Shown here: piece after piece, positions 35,720-45,402 of the stretch
Position numbering within the stretch: the first letter of the stretch is position 1
Layout of the letters: the number at the start of each line of letters is the position of its first letter
The notes under the pieces: generated by a model
Databases searched by the model: none
Told to the model about the DNA's origin: nothing
Seen by the model: only the letters and a program-made list of their open reading frames with translations
Assembly: GCA_942491115.1 (NCBI GenBank)
Contig: CALNZV010000001.1
Location: forward strand, 496,001 to 560,000
Direction of reading: 5' to 3'
Length of the DNA: 64,000 bases
Origin: CALNZV01 sp942491115
GTDB taxonomy: Bacteria; Desulfobacterota; Desulfobacteria; Desulfobacterales; UBA5852
Program-made: the position numbers and the translations under genes

Positions 35720-37246
35720 ATGACTGCATCGGCTAAGCGGTTTTTTTCTGACAGGAATCATCGCGGCATGTCCAAAAAAGCCATATTCGCGCAGGCGGAA
35801 CAAATTCACTGGGTTGATGTCGCAGCCACGCTGCGTGACCGCTACGGTTGGGAAATCTGCTATTTCATCGGGGGGAAAAAACAGGCGAAAAGAGCCGCTG
35901 CCTTGTTTCCGGATACGGTTTTCCACACCAAGGACATCGCCAGACTCAACCAATGGCCGGAAGACTGCGATGAAATCCCCTTTCCGCCTCTGGATGCCCC
36001 CCTGCTGTCGGCCTTGTCTACTTACGAGTCGATCTATATGAAAATGCTGGATCGAAACGATGCCGACGGATCTCTCACCTACCGAAAACGAATCGTTTCG
36101 TATCATTCCCAGGTGATATACTGGAAAGGCGTCCTCGACCACTTCAAACCCGATGTGGTCGTTTACCGAATTGCTCCCCACACCGGTTATGATTATGTGT
36201 TGTATGCGCTATGCAGGGTGATGGGCATCCCTACCGTTATGTTCGAGCGAACGTCTTTCCCAGGCCGTGTATACCCCGTGACCTCTTTCGAAGACCAATC
36301 GACGGCCATCGGAGAGGCGTATGCCCGAGAACTCGTGAAAGCGAAGGACTCGGCCCCGGACCTGAGTCCTGAGACAGTCTCCCACCTTGAAAAACTGTCG
36401 AAAACCTTCAGCCAGGGCATGCCCTACCACCTGAAGTACAAACTGAAGCACTATAAGAAAAGCGGGGATTTGGGGGGCATCTCATCCATTCTGTTTCGTT
36501 TCGCCGCCGAGGTGACCATCGCTGTTCGTCAACGGAAGGCCAACCGCCCCTACCTTGCTGGAAGATACCACGAGTGCATCGGGCGTTTGAAAAGAAAAAA
36601 GCTTCACACCCATTACCATCGCCTGGCCAGGTCGGTGGACACCCGCGTGCCTTACGTCTTCGTGGCCCTCCAGTGCGAACCGGAGCGCCAGACATGTCCG
36701 ACCGGAGGGGTCTTCGGCAACCAGTATTTGATGATCGATATGTTGTCGAAACATCTGCCCGAAGGCTGGATGCTCTACGTCAAGGAACATGTCTCCCAGT
36801 TCAAGGACTATCAGGCGGCCGAACGGTCCAAAACCCTCGACTTCTACGACGTGATTGCATCGAGGCACAACGTCGAACTGGTTCCCCTGTCGACCACGTC
36901 ATTTGAACTCATCGACAATGCCAAAGCGTCCGCGACCGTTTCCGGATCCGTCGGCTGGGAGAGCGTTGTCCGTGGCAGGCCGTCCCTGCTGTTCGGCAAC
37001 AGCTGGTACCGAGACTGTCACGGCGTCTTTGTCGTCCATACCGTCAACGAATGCACAGACGCCATTCGACACATACAAAGCGGATTTCAGGTGGACAGAA
37101 ACCAGTTGATCGCGTTTGCAAAGACGGTGGAAACCCAAACGGTAAGAGGATATATTGATCGATTTTACGGGAAATTAGGCCTGTTGTCCCCCGATGAAAA
37201 TGTGGCAAACCTAGCGGAGGCGATCGATCGTTTCCTAGCGCAATGA
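35720..37246 (+). CDS. Capsule-polysaccharide-biosynthesis-like protein (KpsC/KpsS-like)
   Basis: A 508-residue cytosolic protein. The N-terminal half looks like a Rossmann domain (AEQIHWVDVAATL, DVVVYRIAPHTGYDYVLYAL, GIPTVMFERTSF). The C-terminal half has VALQCEPERQTCPTGG, YVKEHVSQF and ATVSGSVGWESVVRGRPSLLFGNSWY, the S-G-x-x-G-x-E-x-x-x-x-G-x-P pattern of capsule synthesis proteins such as KpsC/KpsS, which transfer Kdo from CMP-Kdo. That would fit the CMP-sugar genes nearby. GGAGG precedes the ATG by 10 bases; an internal ATG (codon 17) is an alternative. Family-level assignment only. Confidence 0.68.
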   Translation: MTASAKRFFSDRNHRGMSKKAIFAQAEQIHWVDVAATLRDRYGWEICYFIGGKKQAKRAAALFPDTVFHTKDIARLNQWPEDCDEIPFPPLDAPLLSALSTYESIYMKMLDRNDADGSLTYRKRIVSYHSQVIYWKGVLDHFKPDVVVYRIAPHTGYDYVLYALCRVMGIPTVMFERTSFPGRVYPVTSFEDQSTAIGEAYARELVKAKDSAPDLSPETVSHLEKLSKTFSQGMPYHLKYKLKHYKKSGDLGGISSILFRFAAEVTIAVRQRKANRPYLAGRYHECIGRLKRKKLHTHYHRLARSVDTRVPYVFVALQCEPERQTCPTGGVFGNQYLMIDMLSKHLPEGWMLYVKEHVSQFKDYQAAERSKTLDFYDVIASRHNVELVPLSTTSFELIDNAKASATVSGSVGWESVVRGRPSLLFGNSWYRDCHGVFVVHTVNECTDAIRHIQSGFQVDRNQLIAFAKTVETQTVRGYIDRFYGKLGLLSPDENVANLAEAIDRFLAQ

Positions 37247-37349
37247 CCATCGGCCATCCATGATTTTCGGTGCTGTCGACTTACCCTTGAACTTCCGTTC
37301 GCTGGTTTTCCGACCGTCGTTTTCATCAACGGGTTTTAACGAAGAGTGT

Positions 37350-38138
37350 ATGATGACCAAGTTCATGATCATTACGCAGCCAAGAAGCGGTTCCACCTGG
37401 TTTATGAGCTGCCTGAACAGCCACCCTCAGATATACTGCCCCAAAATTCCGACGGTGTTCAGCAAATACAACCTCTCACCGTTCAAAGGGTTCAAGCCCG
37501 GCTTTTTACAGGTGGACAATCCAAAATCCCCCTACTATGCATACCGATCAGCGTCCTTAAAAAGACAGCTTGCCCACCGATTCCGCAGAAAGAAGCTGGT
37601 GTATTCGTTTCTATGCGACTTGTACGCCGATCGCCGTGATGCCAAAGCGGTTGGTTATAAGATCAACTACTCTCAGATGAGAAAATATCCGGTAACCGTT
37701 TCCTGGATAAAAGAAAACAATGTCAGGATCATTCAACTGGTTCGCTACAACCTTCTAAAAAGGCTCGTTTCTCATAAAATCGCCAATGCGCGCCATTTAT
37801 TGCACTCGAAACAATCGGTTGCTCCGATCAAAGTCACCATCGATCCGAAAATTCTGATCGATGATTTCCAGAGACGCGATAAGCGTTTCGAAAAATATCG
37901 GAAACGATTCATGGACGATCTGGGTGTTCCATACCATGAAGTCACATACGAATCGTTGCTATCGGAACACAATGCTGAAATGAAAAAAACATTACAATTC
38001 CTTGGGGTTGATCAGGATTTTTCCTTGAGCAGTGAATATGTTAAGGTCAATCCTGACTCCCTTGAGCAGCTAATAGACAATTTTGATGACATTAAAAAAG
38101 CGCTGGCCGATACGCCATTTAACACCTATTTGAATTAA
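37350..38138 (+). CDS. Sulfotransferase family protein 1
   Basis: A 262-residue protein with the PAPS-binding 5'-phosphosulfate loop TQPRSGSTWFMSCL at the N-terminus, which follows the core strand directly, and a later IIQLVRYNLLKRLVSH that corresponds to the 3'-phosphate-binding R-x-x-x-x-x-x-x-S region. The general layout is that of LPS/capsule sulfotransferases. I choose ATG 37350 because the frame upstream encodes no conserved sequence. Its stop codon is part of a small terminator hairpin. First of a run of sulfotransferase-like genes. Confidence 0.8.
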   Translation: MMTKFMIITQPRSGSTWFMSCLNSHPQIYCPKIPTVFSKYNLSPFKGFKPGFLQVDNPKSPYYAYRSASLKRQLAHRFRRKKLVYSFLCDLYADRRDAKAVGYKINYSQMRKYPVTVSWIKENNVRIIQLVRYNLLKRLVSHKIANARHLLHSKQSVAPIKVTIDPKILIDDFQRRDKRFEKYRKRFMDDLGVPYHEVTYESLLSEHNAEMKKTLQFLGVDQDFSLSSEYVKVNPDSLEQLIDNFDDIKKALADTPFNTYLN

Positions 38139-38156
38139 CGGTTTGCTCCGTTTTTT
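38137..38156 (+). terminator. Short rho-independent terminator
   Basis: AACGG (38137-38141) and CCGTT (38148-38152) form a 5-bp stem over a 6-base loop, followed by four more T (to 38156). It overlaps the stop codon of the sulfotransferase 1 gene. The short stem makes it a modest terminator. Confidence 0.5.
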
Positions 38157-38306
38157 GGCTTTCGTCACGCATCCAGAGCCGGTCGACCCACAGGGATCAT
38201 TTTTTTCTTTCTCGGTGATATCATCAATTGACCTTCTGTGAAGGCGGACGGGCAGAAATGTTTCGTTATTGCTCATCTATTGAGGGACGATTCGGAAGGA
38301 TTCTCC

Positions 38307-39434
38307 GTGATCAAGCAATTCGTTATTGATACGCTGAGCCGTTTGACCTTGGGACCGAGCATGACGGCATCCATGCAATCCGGCTATGGAACCATCAGTC
38401 CACAGAAGTACTTCAAGTGCCGCTCTCGCATCAGAAAGATCACGACCGAATGCAGCAAAACCGCCGTCAATAAAGGTGACGGCCGCCCATCGGCAATCGG
38501 CGACATCATCCAGGTAACCGCTCCACTGGCATTGATTTCGCAAATCCAGCGTTCCGGGGGTTCCCTGTTGAGCCAACTCTTCGACGGCCATCCCCAGATA
38601 CATGCCCACCCCCACGAACTGAAATTCGGATACCCGAAGAAGTACTATTGGCCGAAGATCGATCTCGCCGACATCCCAGAACGGTGGTTTCTGCTCCTGT
38701 TCGAAGATATCGTCATCGAGCATGCAAGGGAAGGGTTCAAGAAAGGTAACAAGTCGGATGTTGCCCATCCGTTTCACTTCGTTCCCTCCTGCCAGCGGGA
38801 TATATTCCTGAACCAAGTCAAATCGGTTGACGCCTTGCGGTTGCGCGACGTATTCGACGCCTACATGACCTCCTATTTCAATGCCTGGCTGGACAACAAG
38901 ACCATCGCCAAGGGACCGAAAACCTATGTCACCGCCTTCACCCCCCGAATGGCAATGCACCAAGAGAACATGGATCTTTTCACACGCATTTATCCCGATG
39001 GGAAACTGATATCGGTGGTGAGGGATCCTAAAAATTGGTTCCCTTCCGCGTATCGTCATCGGCTGAAGGATTATGGAGACATCGCCAAGGCTATCGATCA
39101 GTGGAATGCAAGCGCAAACGCATCGATACGAAACAAGAAGGCAATGGGAGATGGGATGTGCATCATCCGTTTCGAAGATCTGATCTCCCAAATGGAGCCG
39201 GTGATGAGGCATCTGAGCGGTTTTCTGAATATTGAATTTGACGATATATTAATGACACCGACTTTCAACGGCTCTCCAATCAGTGCGAACACCAGTTTCA
39301 CTCTTGAAAAGTCCAAAATCATCGAAAGCACCCTGAGCAGATACAAAACCCTTCGTTCGGAGGAATTGACCATGATCGAATCAATGACGTCGGATCTCTA
39401 TCAAACGGTGCTGGGTGAGGCCGTTCGTTTTTAA
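38307..39434 (+). CDS. Sulfotransferase-like protein 2
   Basis: A 375-residue protein with SQIQRSGGSLLSQLFDGHP as the putative PAPS P-loop (about residue 95) and VVRDPKNWFPSA as the 3'-phosphate motif. It is clearly paralogous to the minus-strand gene at 40863: both share SGGSLLSQLFDGHP, HAHPHELKFG, RDVFDAYMTSYF and LTPTFN-type blocks. I use GTG 38307 because GGAAGGA lies 6 bases before it and the resulting length matches the paralogue; ATG-started frames upstream add unmatched residues. Confidence 0.75.
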   Translation: MIKQFVIDTLSRLTLGPSMTASMQSGYGTISPQKYFKCRSRIRKITTECSKTAVNKGDGRPSAIGDIIQVTAPLALISQIQRSGGSLLSQLFDGHPQIHAHPHELKFGYPKKYYWPKIDLADIPERWFLLLFEDIVIEHAREGFKKGNKSDVAHPFHFVPSCQRDIFLNQVKSVDALRLRDVFDAYMTSYFNAWLDNKTIAKGPKTYVTAFTPRMAMHQENMDLFTRIYPDGKLISVVRDPKNWFPSAYRHRLKDYGDIAKAIDQWNASANASIRNKKAMGDGMCIIRFEDLISQMEPVMRHLSGFLNIEFDDILMTPTFNGSPISANTSFTLEKSKIIESTLSRYKTLRSEELTMIESMTSDLYQTVLGEAVRF

Positions 39435-39479
39435 CGATCAAGAAAAGGATAGCAATTGGGGTCAATTGTTAAGGACAGA

Positions 39480-39507
39480 TTGACAGCTGATGAATCTTTT
39501 TGATACT
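39480..39507 (+). promoter_or_regulatory. Candidate sigma70 promoter
   Basis: TTGACA (39480-39485) and GATACT (39502-39507) with a 16-base spacer, in an AT-rich gap upstream of the AT-rich sulfotransferase gene at 39643. It would give that gene its own promoter. Confidence 0.4.
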
Positions 39508-39642
39508 CTTCTGTTGTGATTTAAGTATTGTCGAATTACATATCTTTTTTCTTTCTGACTATAAATTAAATGGCCTTTTTTTGACTGTCTAAATAGAGAT
39601 ATCATTGTTCATTAATCTACTTGAATAGCAGGTATATATCAC

Positions 39643-40683
39643 ATGAATTTAAGCTATAAAATTTCAAAAAGAGTTAAAAATAATATCATCGATCCGATCA
39701 GATCAAACTCTGTATTTCTTTCTGCCAAATCATCAATAAGGCTTCTTTTCAAGCGGAAAAAAGAATACTACAAGCTACATTATCCTCTTCTGGTGGTTTC
39801 GGGCCTCCAGAGATCCGGAACACACCTGGTCGAAAACCTGCTAAAGAATCATCCCCAAATTTTAAGCTATTACCGTGAACTTCAAATCGGTCATCCCAAT
39901 AAATATTTTTGGCCAGATTTACACAATGAAACCAATATTAACAAACGATTTTCCGCATTGATTCCTCAGAATATGATCAAACATTTTTTAAACATCAATG
40001 CCCATGAAAATTTTGTTTTTGATTATTCTCATTTTAGGAAGATTTTTTTCGCTCTTGAAAAAGAGAATAATGATTTCAATCAGAGACAAACACTAAACAA
40101 CTTTTTTACCGCATACTTTAATGCCTATTTGAACTGCAACCATTCAAATTTTTTTGATGAATACAAATACATTGTGACGACAATTCCGGGATTGTCCATC
40201 AGAGAAGAATCCATAAATCATTTTTTTAAGGACTATCCGGATGGAAGGCTTTTTGTATTGCTCAGAGATCCATATCTATGGAGAAACAGCGCACTAAAGC
40301 ACACGAAACGGCTGAAAGACCATGGATTGAAAAGGTATAAAAAAACCCTCGAAAACGCGATGTGGGCCAGTGTCGAATACAAAAATCGGTATTTCCCGGT
40401 CAGTTTCGATCACCTCATCAGGAACACTGAGAAATCGATTCAATCCATATTATTACATGCGGAGCTGGAAAAGTCCGATCGGTCTTCCTATCCGAGCAAT
40501 TTCCCCAATTATGCCAACGACAATTCGACCTTCGGACACAAAAAAACCAAGGCGGTTCTGAAGGACAAGGTGAAGAGAGAATTGAACATACCCGATGGGG
40601 ACAGGGAGTACATTAAAACCGATATCTATCCCCTCTACGAAGAAATAATGGAACGCTATGCCATCAATGTTGTAGATGCTTGA
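39643..40683 (+). CDS. Sulfotransferase-like protein 3 (AT-rich)
   Basis: A 346-residue protein with VVSGLQRSGTHLVENLL as PAPS-loop motif (about residue 52), RELQIGHPNKYFWP parallel to the HELKFGYPKKYYWP block of its neighbour, and FVLLRDPYLWRNSAL as the 3'-phosphate motif. It belongs to the same broad group as proteins 2 and 4 but is distant from them. Its codons are visibly AT-rich (many AAA, TTT, AAT) against a GC-rich locus, which suggests recent acquisition from a lower-GC donor. It lies between the two related genes 2 (plus) and 4 (minus). Confidence 0.72.
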   Translation: MNLSYKISKRVKNNIIDPIRSNSVFLSAKSSIRLLFKRKKEYYKLHYPLLVVSGLQRSGTHLVENLLKNHPQILSYYRELQIGHPNKYFWPDLHNETNINKRFSALIPQNMIKHFLNINAHENFVFDYSHFRKIFFALEKENNDFNQRQTLNNFFTAYFNAYLNCNHSNFFDEYKYIVTTIPGLSIREESINHFFKDYPDGRLFVLLRDPYLWRNSALKHTKRLKDHGLKRYKKTLENAMWASVEYKNRYFPVSFDHLIRNTEKSIQSILLHAELEKSDRSSYPSNFPNYANDNSTFGHKKTKAVLKDKVKRELNIPDGDREYIKTDIYPLYEEIMERYAINVVDA

Positions 40684-40724
40684 TCGGGAATCGACATCGA
40701 TCCCTACCCTGACAGGTATCGACG

Positions 40725-40762
40725 CTACCAGCCGCAGGGGTCGAACCCCCTGCGCCAGCACT
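40725..40762. repeat. GC-rich hairpin between convergent genes
   Basis: GCAGGGG and CCCCTGC arms around 40734-40755 form a 7-bp stem with a short loop. It sits between the ends of the plus-strand gene at 40683 and the minus-strand gene at 40863 and may act as a bidirectional processing or termination signal; no T-run follows. Confidence 0.45.
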
Positions 40763-40862
40763 CTTCAGAACGGCAAGCATCTATTATCCAATGCCGGGTG
40801 GCGAGCATGACCAAGGCGGAAGCGGCGAGATGCATAGATGAAAGCAGAAAGACGCACCCGTC

Positions 40863-41996
40863 TCAGTCCGCGTCAACAGATGCCGTTTGACTCAATACCT
40901 CTCTGTAGAGCCCACCTGTCGTTCGCTCAATCAACGCCAATTCTTCTTCTCCAAGGATTTTATAACGATCGAGGGTTTTGTTGATAATGCCGTGCTGCTT
41001 TGCCTTGAAGCTGGTGTTGGCCTTGATCGGGTATTTGTTAAATGTCGGCGTCAGCAACACGTCATCAAATGTGATTCCGATACATTCAGCCAAGAACCGC
41101 ATGACGGGCTCTGTTTTCCCGATCAAGTCCTCAAAGGTAAGCAGGCACACCCGATCCCCGTATTTTTTCTTGTTGTCGAGCATGGCGACGGCATTTTTTT
41201 TCCACAGCTCCAAGGACTCTCCAATATCGCCGTAGACCTGCGGTTTGTGCCTTGACGCGGATGGATACCAATTCTTGGGATCTCGGATGAGCGAAATCAA
41301 ACGACCTTCCGGATAGATGGAAAAAAAAGCGTCTACATTTTTTTGGCTCATGGCCAGTCTTGCCGTAAATCCGGTGAGGTATTTCTTGTCACCGAACGCA
41401 TTCTGATCGTTCAACCATGCCCCGAAATAGGAGGTCATGTACGCATCGAACACATCCCTGATCCCAAAGGTTTTCAGGGACTCGACATAGGCCAGAAAGA
41501 TTTCCTTTTGGACAGAGGGTAGAAATATAAAGGGGAAGGTTTCATCGAGGTTTTTTTGCTTTCTATAGCCTGTCTTGAAGTGGTCGATGGTGCTGTCTTC
41601 ATATAGAATACGCAGCCAGCGCATCGGTGAATCGTTTACATCGATGGGCGGCCAGTTGAATTTCCTTGGAAATCCAAACTTTAGTTCATGGGGATGGGCG
41701 TGGAGTTCGGGATGACCGTCAAAGAGCTGGCTCAGCAGGGAGCCCCCGGAGCGCTGGATTTCGGAAATCAGGACCAGAGGGCAGGTGATCGGACGGATGT
41801 GATTCAGGCACGCTGCGTGAAGGCTGTCCAGGTGGTCGATTCGTCGTCGAAATGCGGCATTCAACCGCATCACCCTTCTGCGGTGCTTGTTCAGTCGCTT
41901 GAGGGTGATCGGCCCATCCTCGGCGATCACGGAATGGGTGGCGGCCTGGCCGATCAGCAGCTGCGCGGCCTTGTCTATCAGATCCTGATATGTCAC
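40863..41996 (-). CDS. Sulfotransferase-like protein 4, paralogue of protein 2
   Basis: A 377-residue protein with ISEIQRSGGSLLSQLF as PAPS-loop motif (about residue 78), HAHPHELKFGFP, RDVFDAYMTSYFGAW and LIRDPKNWYPSA. DNA similarity to the gene at 38307 is high across the P-loop region. Start is GTG, one base after the TAG of the upstream gene, so translation is likely coupled. Last gene of a six-gene minus-strand operon (cyclase, KdsB, dehydrogenase, GT2-MDR, FNDIDHM protein, this). Confidence 0.78.
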   Translation of the reverse strand: MTYQDLIDKAAQLLIGQAATHSVIAEDGPITLKRLNKHRRRVMRLNAAFRRRIDHLDSLHAACLNHIRPITCPLVLISEIQRSGGSLLSQLFDGHPELHAHPHELKFGFPRKFNWPPIDVNDSPMRWLRILYEDSTIDHFKTGYRKQKNLDETFPFIFLPSVQKEIFLAYVESLKTFGIRDVFDAYMTSYFGAWLNDQNAFGDKKYLTGFTARLAMSQKNVDAFFSIYPEGRLISLIRDPKNWYPSASRHKPQVYGDIGESLELWKKNAVAMLDNKKKYGDRVCLLTFEDLIGKTEPVMRFLAECIGITFDDVLLTPTFNKYPIKANTSFKAKQHGIINKTLDRYKILGEEELALIERTTGGLYREVLSQTASVDAD

Positions 41997-41997
41997 G

Positions 41998-43320
41998 CTA
42001 TTTGTCCTTCAGGCTGCCCTGTTGCGGGTCACAGGGGTGAGGGGATGACGTCATGCCGCCACTGACGATGAACTGCTCATAAACGTCAAGGACATTTTTC
42101 TTCCTGCCACCGCCGAAAACGATTTCCGAAAGAAATGCATCGACGTGATCCCTTTTGTAGGGAACGTCACCAGACTTGTCTGCCAGCGATCGGATGGCAT
42201 CCATCAACGCTTCCTCGTCGGAGATGGTCCAGCAGGCACCCATTTCTTCATACTGGGTCGTGTTCTCGTGAAGGTATTTCAGGTAGAGCACCGGCTTGTT
42301 CATCTTGAGAGGTTCGATGAGAATGCTCGAACCGATGACCAAGACGATATCCGCCCACTCACACAGCTCCACCGATGATATATCGGACACACTGCCCACG
42401 GGCAACCCATCATAGGCCTCGGCTTCCACTCCAGACCTCGTGTGGGGCTTGACCACCAGGTGAAGGCCGGGTACAGACGAGAGCCGATCGAAGGTGGCCA
42501 GCATTCGATCGACGTCGACCCGGTAGGCAAAACGTGTCGTCATGAAGACGGCTTTTAGCGTTGACGAATCGGCCCCGTTGAGCTTTCCGGTCCTGGGCAG
42601 TATCTTCCGGTTCTGTTCCATCCATTCGTCGGAGTAACGGGCACTGCCCAGTACATGTATTTTCATCTCTTCGACACCGGCCCGAACCAGGACGTCTTTG
42701 CGCAATCGGTTCTGTGTCACAATGAAATCGAAACAATTGAATTTGTCCAGACGGCTTTCCTCGGTTGTCCCGATCCTCACATGCCGGTTCGTGTAGATAA
42801 ACACGCCGTGGGGCAGGGCAAAGGTTGGAATGGACAGGGCTCGGGCGGCGTCGACGATCGGCTGGACCACGTATCTTCCCGGGTTGATGTGATCGAAGCA
42901 CAAGGCCCGGGCGGATGTATTGACAAGAATCGATTCAGCCCAGGATGAATGGTAGCCGTTTTTCCTTGATCGATTAAAGCCTTTCTTGCCGTATTTAAGC
43001 GCCCGGTTTCTCACCCATTCGACAACGGGAGAGCCTAGCGATGGGGCCACGCGCTTTAGGCGATTCGATATCCGGAAACACATGGCGCTTATCCGGCGAA
43101 GCACGCGGTGCCTCCAGTCCAGCTCCCTGGAGGGTTCATCGTAGAGGTGGGTGACACCAATACCCAACCGTTTCAAGAAGGCCAGGCGGTAATCGGTGTC
43201 GATGTCATATGCCGGTTCTAGGCAGTATACCGCAACGGGATACCCGTCACGATGCATTTTCCATATGATCGGCGTCATATGGTCGATATCGTTAAATTGC
43301 CTGATGAAAAACAAGACCAT
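41998..43320 (-). CDS. FNDIDHM-motif putative glycan transferase, paralogue A
   Basis: A 440-residue protein beginning MVLFFIRQFNDIDHMTPI, shared almost exactly with the plus-strand gene at 49889. Other shared blocks: YDIDTDYRLAFLKRLG, VLFDHIxP-like region (LCFDHINPGRYVV), TFALPHGVFIYTN, VVKPHTR (about residue 330) and CEWADIVLVIGSSI. The late H-P/H-T plus S-S pattern resembles GT-B transferases of the CDP-glycerol type, so a glycosyl- or polyol-phosphate transferase is inferred. ATG 43320 is chosen to match the paralogue; the frame is open 68 codons further. Not a family I can name. Confidence 0.7.
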   Translation of the reverse strand: MVLFFIRQFNDIDHMTPIIWKMHRDGYPVAVYCLEPAYDIDTDYRLAFLKRLGIGVTHLYDEPSRELDWRHRVLRRISAMCFRISNRLKRVAPSLGSPVVEWVRNRALKYGKKGFNRSRKNGYHSSWAESILVNTSARALCFDHINPGRYVVQPIVDAARALSIPTFALPHGVFIYTNRHVRIGTTEESRLDKFNCFDFIVTQNRLRKDVLVRAGVEEMKIHVLGSARYSDEWMEQNRKILPRTGKLNGADSSTLKAVFMTTRFAYRVDVDRMLATFDRLSSVPGLHLVVKPHTRSGVEAEAYDGLPVGSVSDISSVELCEWADIVLVIGSSILIEPLKMNKPVLYLKYLHENTTQYEEMGACWTISDEEALMDAIRSLADKSGDVPYKRDHVDAFLSEIVFGGGRKKNVLDVYEQFIVSGGMTSSPHPCDPQQGSLKDK

Positions 43321-43469
43321 GGTTTCTGCTCTTTGAGGAACACCCCTGTCCGCAATGGGTTGTCGTCCGTCAGTGAAACGGCGGCGACCCCGGGCCGTGA
43401 TACCGGCGCCCCATGGTTGATGCCGACGCGTCCTCGCCCGGATCTGAACCCGGGTTTGCTGACAATGGA

Positions 43470-45395
43470 TTAGGTCACGTCCAGGATCACCTTCAGATGC
43501 CGATGGGTTTCCGTCAACGCCCACCCGCGTCTGAAATCGGAAAGCGGCACTATTTTTTCCTTGAAGGCCGTCATGTCGATTTCGGGCAGCAGTTCAATGG
43601 CCATGTCAAAGTGTTTGGCCGAACTGCCCACGGACCCGACAATGATTTTATCGTAGGCAACAATGCTCTCGAAAGTAAAACTCCGGTGGGCATAGGGTAG
43701 CCCCAGCAGCAGAATGGTAGCTCCTGCAGGGCTTTCGTTGATGATACGATCCAGGGCATCCGGGTCGCCGGTGGCCTCGATGATATGATCGAAACCGCCC
43801 AATCGGGCGAAATCCTGTGAAACGGAGACGGCAGAGCCCTCGAAATAGCCGAGGCGATTAGGATTTCGATCGAAAACGGTGACCTTGTGCCCCCAGACCG
43901 ACAAGACTTGGGCGCACAGATGCCCCAAGGGGCCGGCCCCCACGATGGCGCATTCCTGGGATTCTTTTCTTTGTTTCTGCCGCCACGTCCGGCGCAACCG
44001 CTTGATCCCTTTGATGGCAACAGCCAAAGGTTCGCAGAGACAGGCGGCGACCATATCCGTGTCGGGAGGAAGCCGGTGCACGAATGTCCCGGGCACCCGC
44101 ACGTACTCTGCGTAGCCGCCGTTCAATCCGATAACGCCCAACTCCGCCCGCTTGTCGCACCCGATGAAGTTCTCCCGCCGGCACTCCTTGCAAACGCCGC
44201 AGCTTTGAATGCACTCGACGACGACCGGATCTCCGATGGAAAACCCGTCGACGTTGGGTCCAAACCCGACGATCGTTCCGCTGAATTCATGACCGGGAAT
44301 GATCGGATACGATGCCATCCCATTCTGGTAATAGCCCAATGTCCCCTTGTAGATCTCCAGATCGGTTGCGCAAACCGCCTCATAGGCGACTCGTATGAGG
44401 ACATCGCCGGGCTTGATGTCCGGTATGTCGACGACTTCCATGGATGCTTTCTTGACCCCTCTGATAACGACGGCTCTGCCTCCCCGGTCGAAGAGGATAT
44501 CCCGGTGCCGAAGCGGCTCCTTTCCGGTATCGCCGTTCAACAGCCCCTTAACGGTGCCCACCGTTTTGTGGTATCGAAATGCCATGGTCTCCATCACCTT
44601 CCAGCGCGTGGATGTCTCCGATGCGTTCGAGAGTCTGGGATTGAAAAGGAGATGACCGACATCCACCGCGGTTCGCCCGATCTCTTTTACAGGAGCGGAA
44701 ACGGCATGTCGCCTTCCTCGGATTCCGATCCGGCGGGCGGCCACGGCTTCCCGGAAATACCGCCGCCTCACCTGCCAGTCGCTCTCCTCGTGAATATGGT
44801 AGAGAGCGGCCCGTGGCTCATAAACCACCTGGCGGTGGCGCTCCATCCAGTACTTTGCCCATTCGATGTCTTCCAGCCCAAGAAGCGTCTCGTCGAAGGG
44901 ATGCTCAACCCACAGGGCTTTCGAAATAGCCGAGTTCGCATTGTTGGCAAAAAACCGGGGCGGCTTCAACACCATCCGGCGGGAACCGAACGTTCTTTCC
45001 ATGTCCCTGGCTTCGCTAAAGGTGGATGAGGAACCACCCAGCTGGCGCCCGTAGACCATGGCGTTTTTTTCATCGTTGAGGGGGGCAACGAGCTCGCCCA
45101 GCCAATGCTCGTTCACCGGAAGCGTGTGGGCCGAGACGATGGCGATAAAGCGACCTTTGGTTTCCGAGATCCCCACATTGAGGGAGTAGCCGAAGGTGAA
45201 GTCGTTGCTCTGGATGGAAATCACCTTGTCGGCTTCTCGCCGGGCGATATCTACCGTACCGTCGACAGAGCCCGAATCGACGACGATGGTTTCAAACCCT
45301 CGGTATCGCTGGCGATTGATGGCGGCAAGAAGGTCCGGCAGGAATCTGGCTTCGTTGTAGGTTCTGATGACAATGGATGTGTCAGGTTGATCCAT
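43470..45395 (-). CDS. Fusion of family 2 glycosyltransferase and zinc-dependent alcohol dehydrogenase
   Basis: A 641-residue two-domain protein. Residues 1-270 are a GT-A glycosyltransferase 2: SIVIRTYNEARFLPDLL, VVDSGSVDGT, a metal motif region and GLEDIEWAKYWMER. Residues 310-641 are a medium-chain dehydrogenase: catalytic-zinc Cys in AVCATDLEIYKG, GHEFSG, structural-zinc CGVCKECRRENFIGC (C-x2-C-x2-C-x7-C), and the NAD loop AIVGAGPLGHLCA. Both halves look complete. The frame is continuous, so this is a real fusion as read, unless an indel has joined two genes. It suggests one protein oxidises or reduces a sugar (or polyol) and transfers one. It lies 7 bases after the 2-hydroxyacid dehydrogenase gene. 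Confidence 0.85.
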   Translation of the reverse strand: MDQPDTSIVIRTYNEARFLPDLLAAINRQRYRGFETIVVDSGSVDGTVDIARREADKVISIQSNDFTFGYSLNVGISETKGRFIAIVSAHTLPVNEHWLGELVAPLNDEKNAMVYGRQLGGSSSTFSEARDMERTFGSRRMVLKPPRFFANNANSAISKALWVEHPFDETLLGLEDIEWAKYWMERHRQVVYEPRAALYHIHEESDWQVRRRYFREAVAARRIGIRGRRHAVSAPVKEIGRTAVDVGHLLFNPRLSNASETSTRWKVMETMAFRYHKTVGTVKGLLNGDTGKEPLRHRDILFDRGGRAVVIRGVKKASMEVVDIPDIKPGDVLIRVAYEAVCATDLEIYKGTLGYYQNGMASYPIIPGHEFSGTIVGFGPNVDGFSIGDPVVVECIQSCGVCKECRRENFIGCDKRAELGVIGLNGGYAEYVRVPGTFVHRLPPDTDMVAACLCEPLAVAIKGIKRLRRTWRQKQRKESQECAIVGAGPLGHLCAQVLSVWGHKVTVFDRNPNRLGYFEGSAVSVSQDFARLGGFDHIIEATGDPDALDRIINESPAGATILLLGLPYAHRSFTFESIVAYDKIIVGSVGSSAKHFDMAIELLPEIDMTAFKEKIVPLSDFRRGWALTETHRHLKVILDVT

Positions 45396-45402
45396 CTTCT
45401 GA

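Noticed and set aside
40725..40762. tRNA T-arm-like sequence (GGTCGAACCCC)
   Set aside because: No anticodon or D arm can be built on either strand and the loop is not canonical; treated as a plain hairpin.
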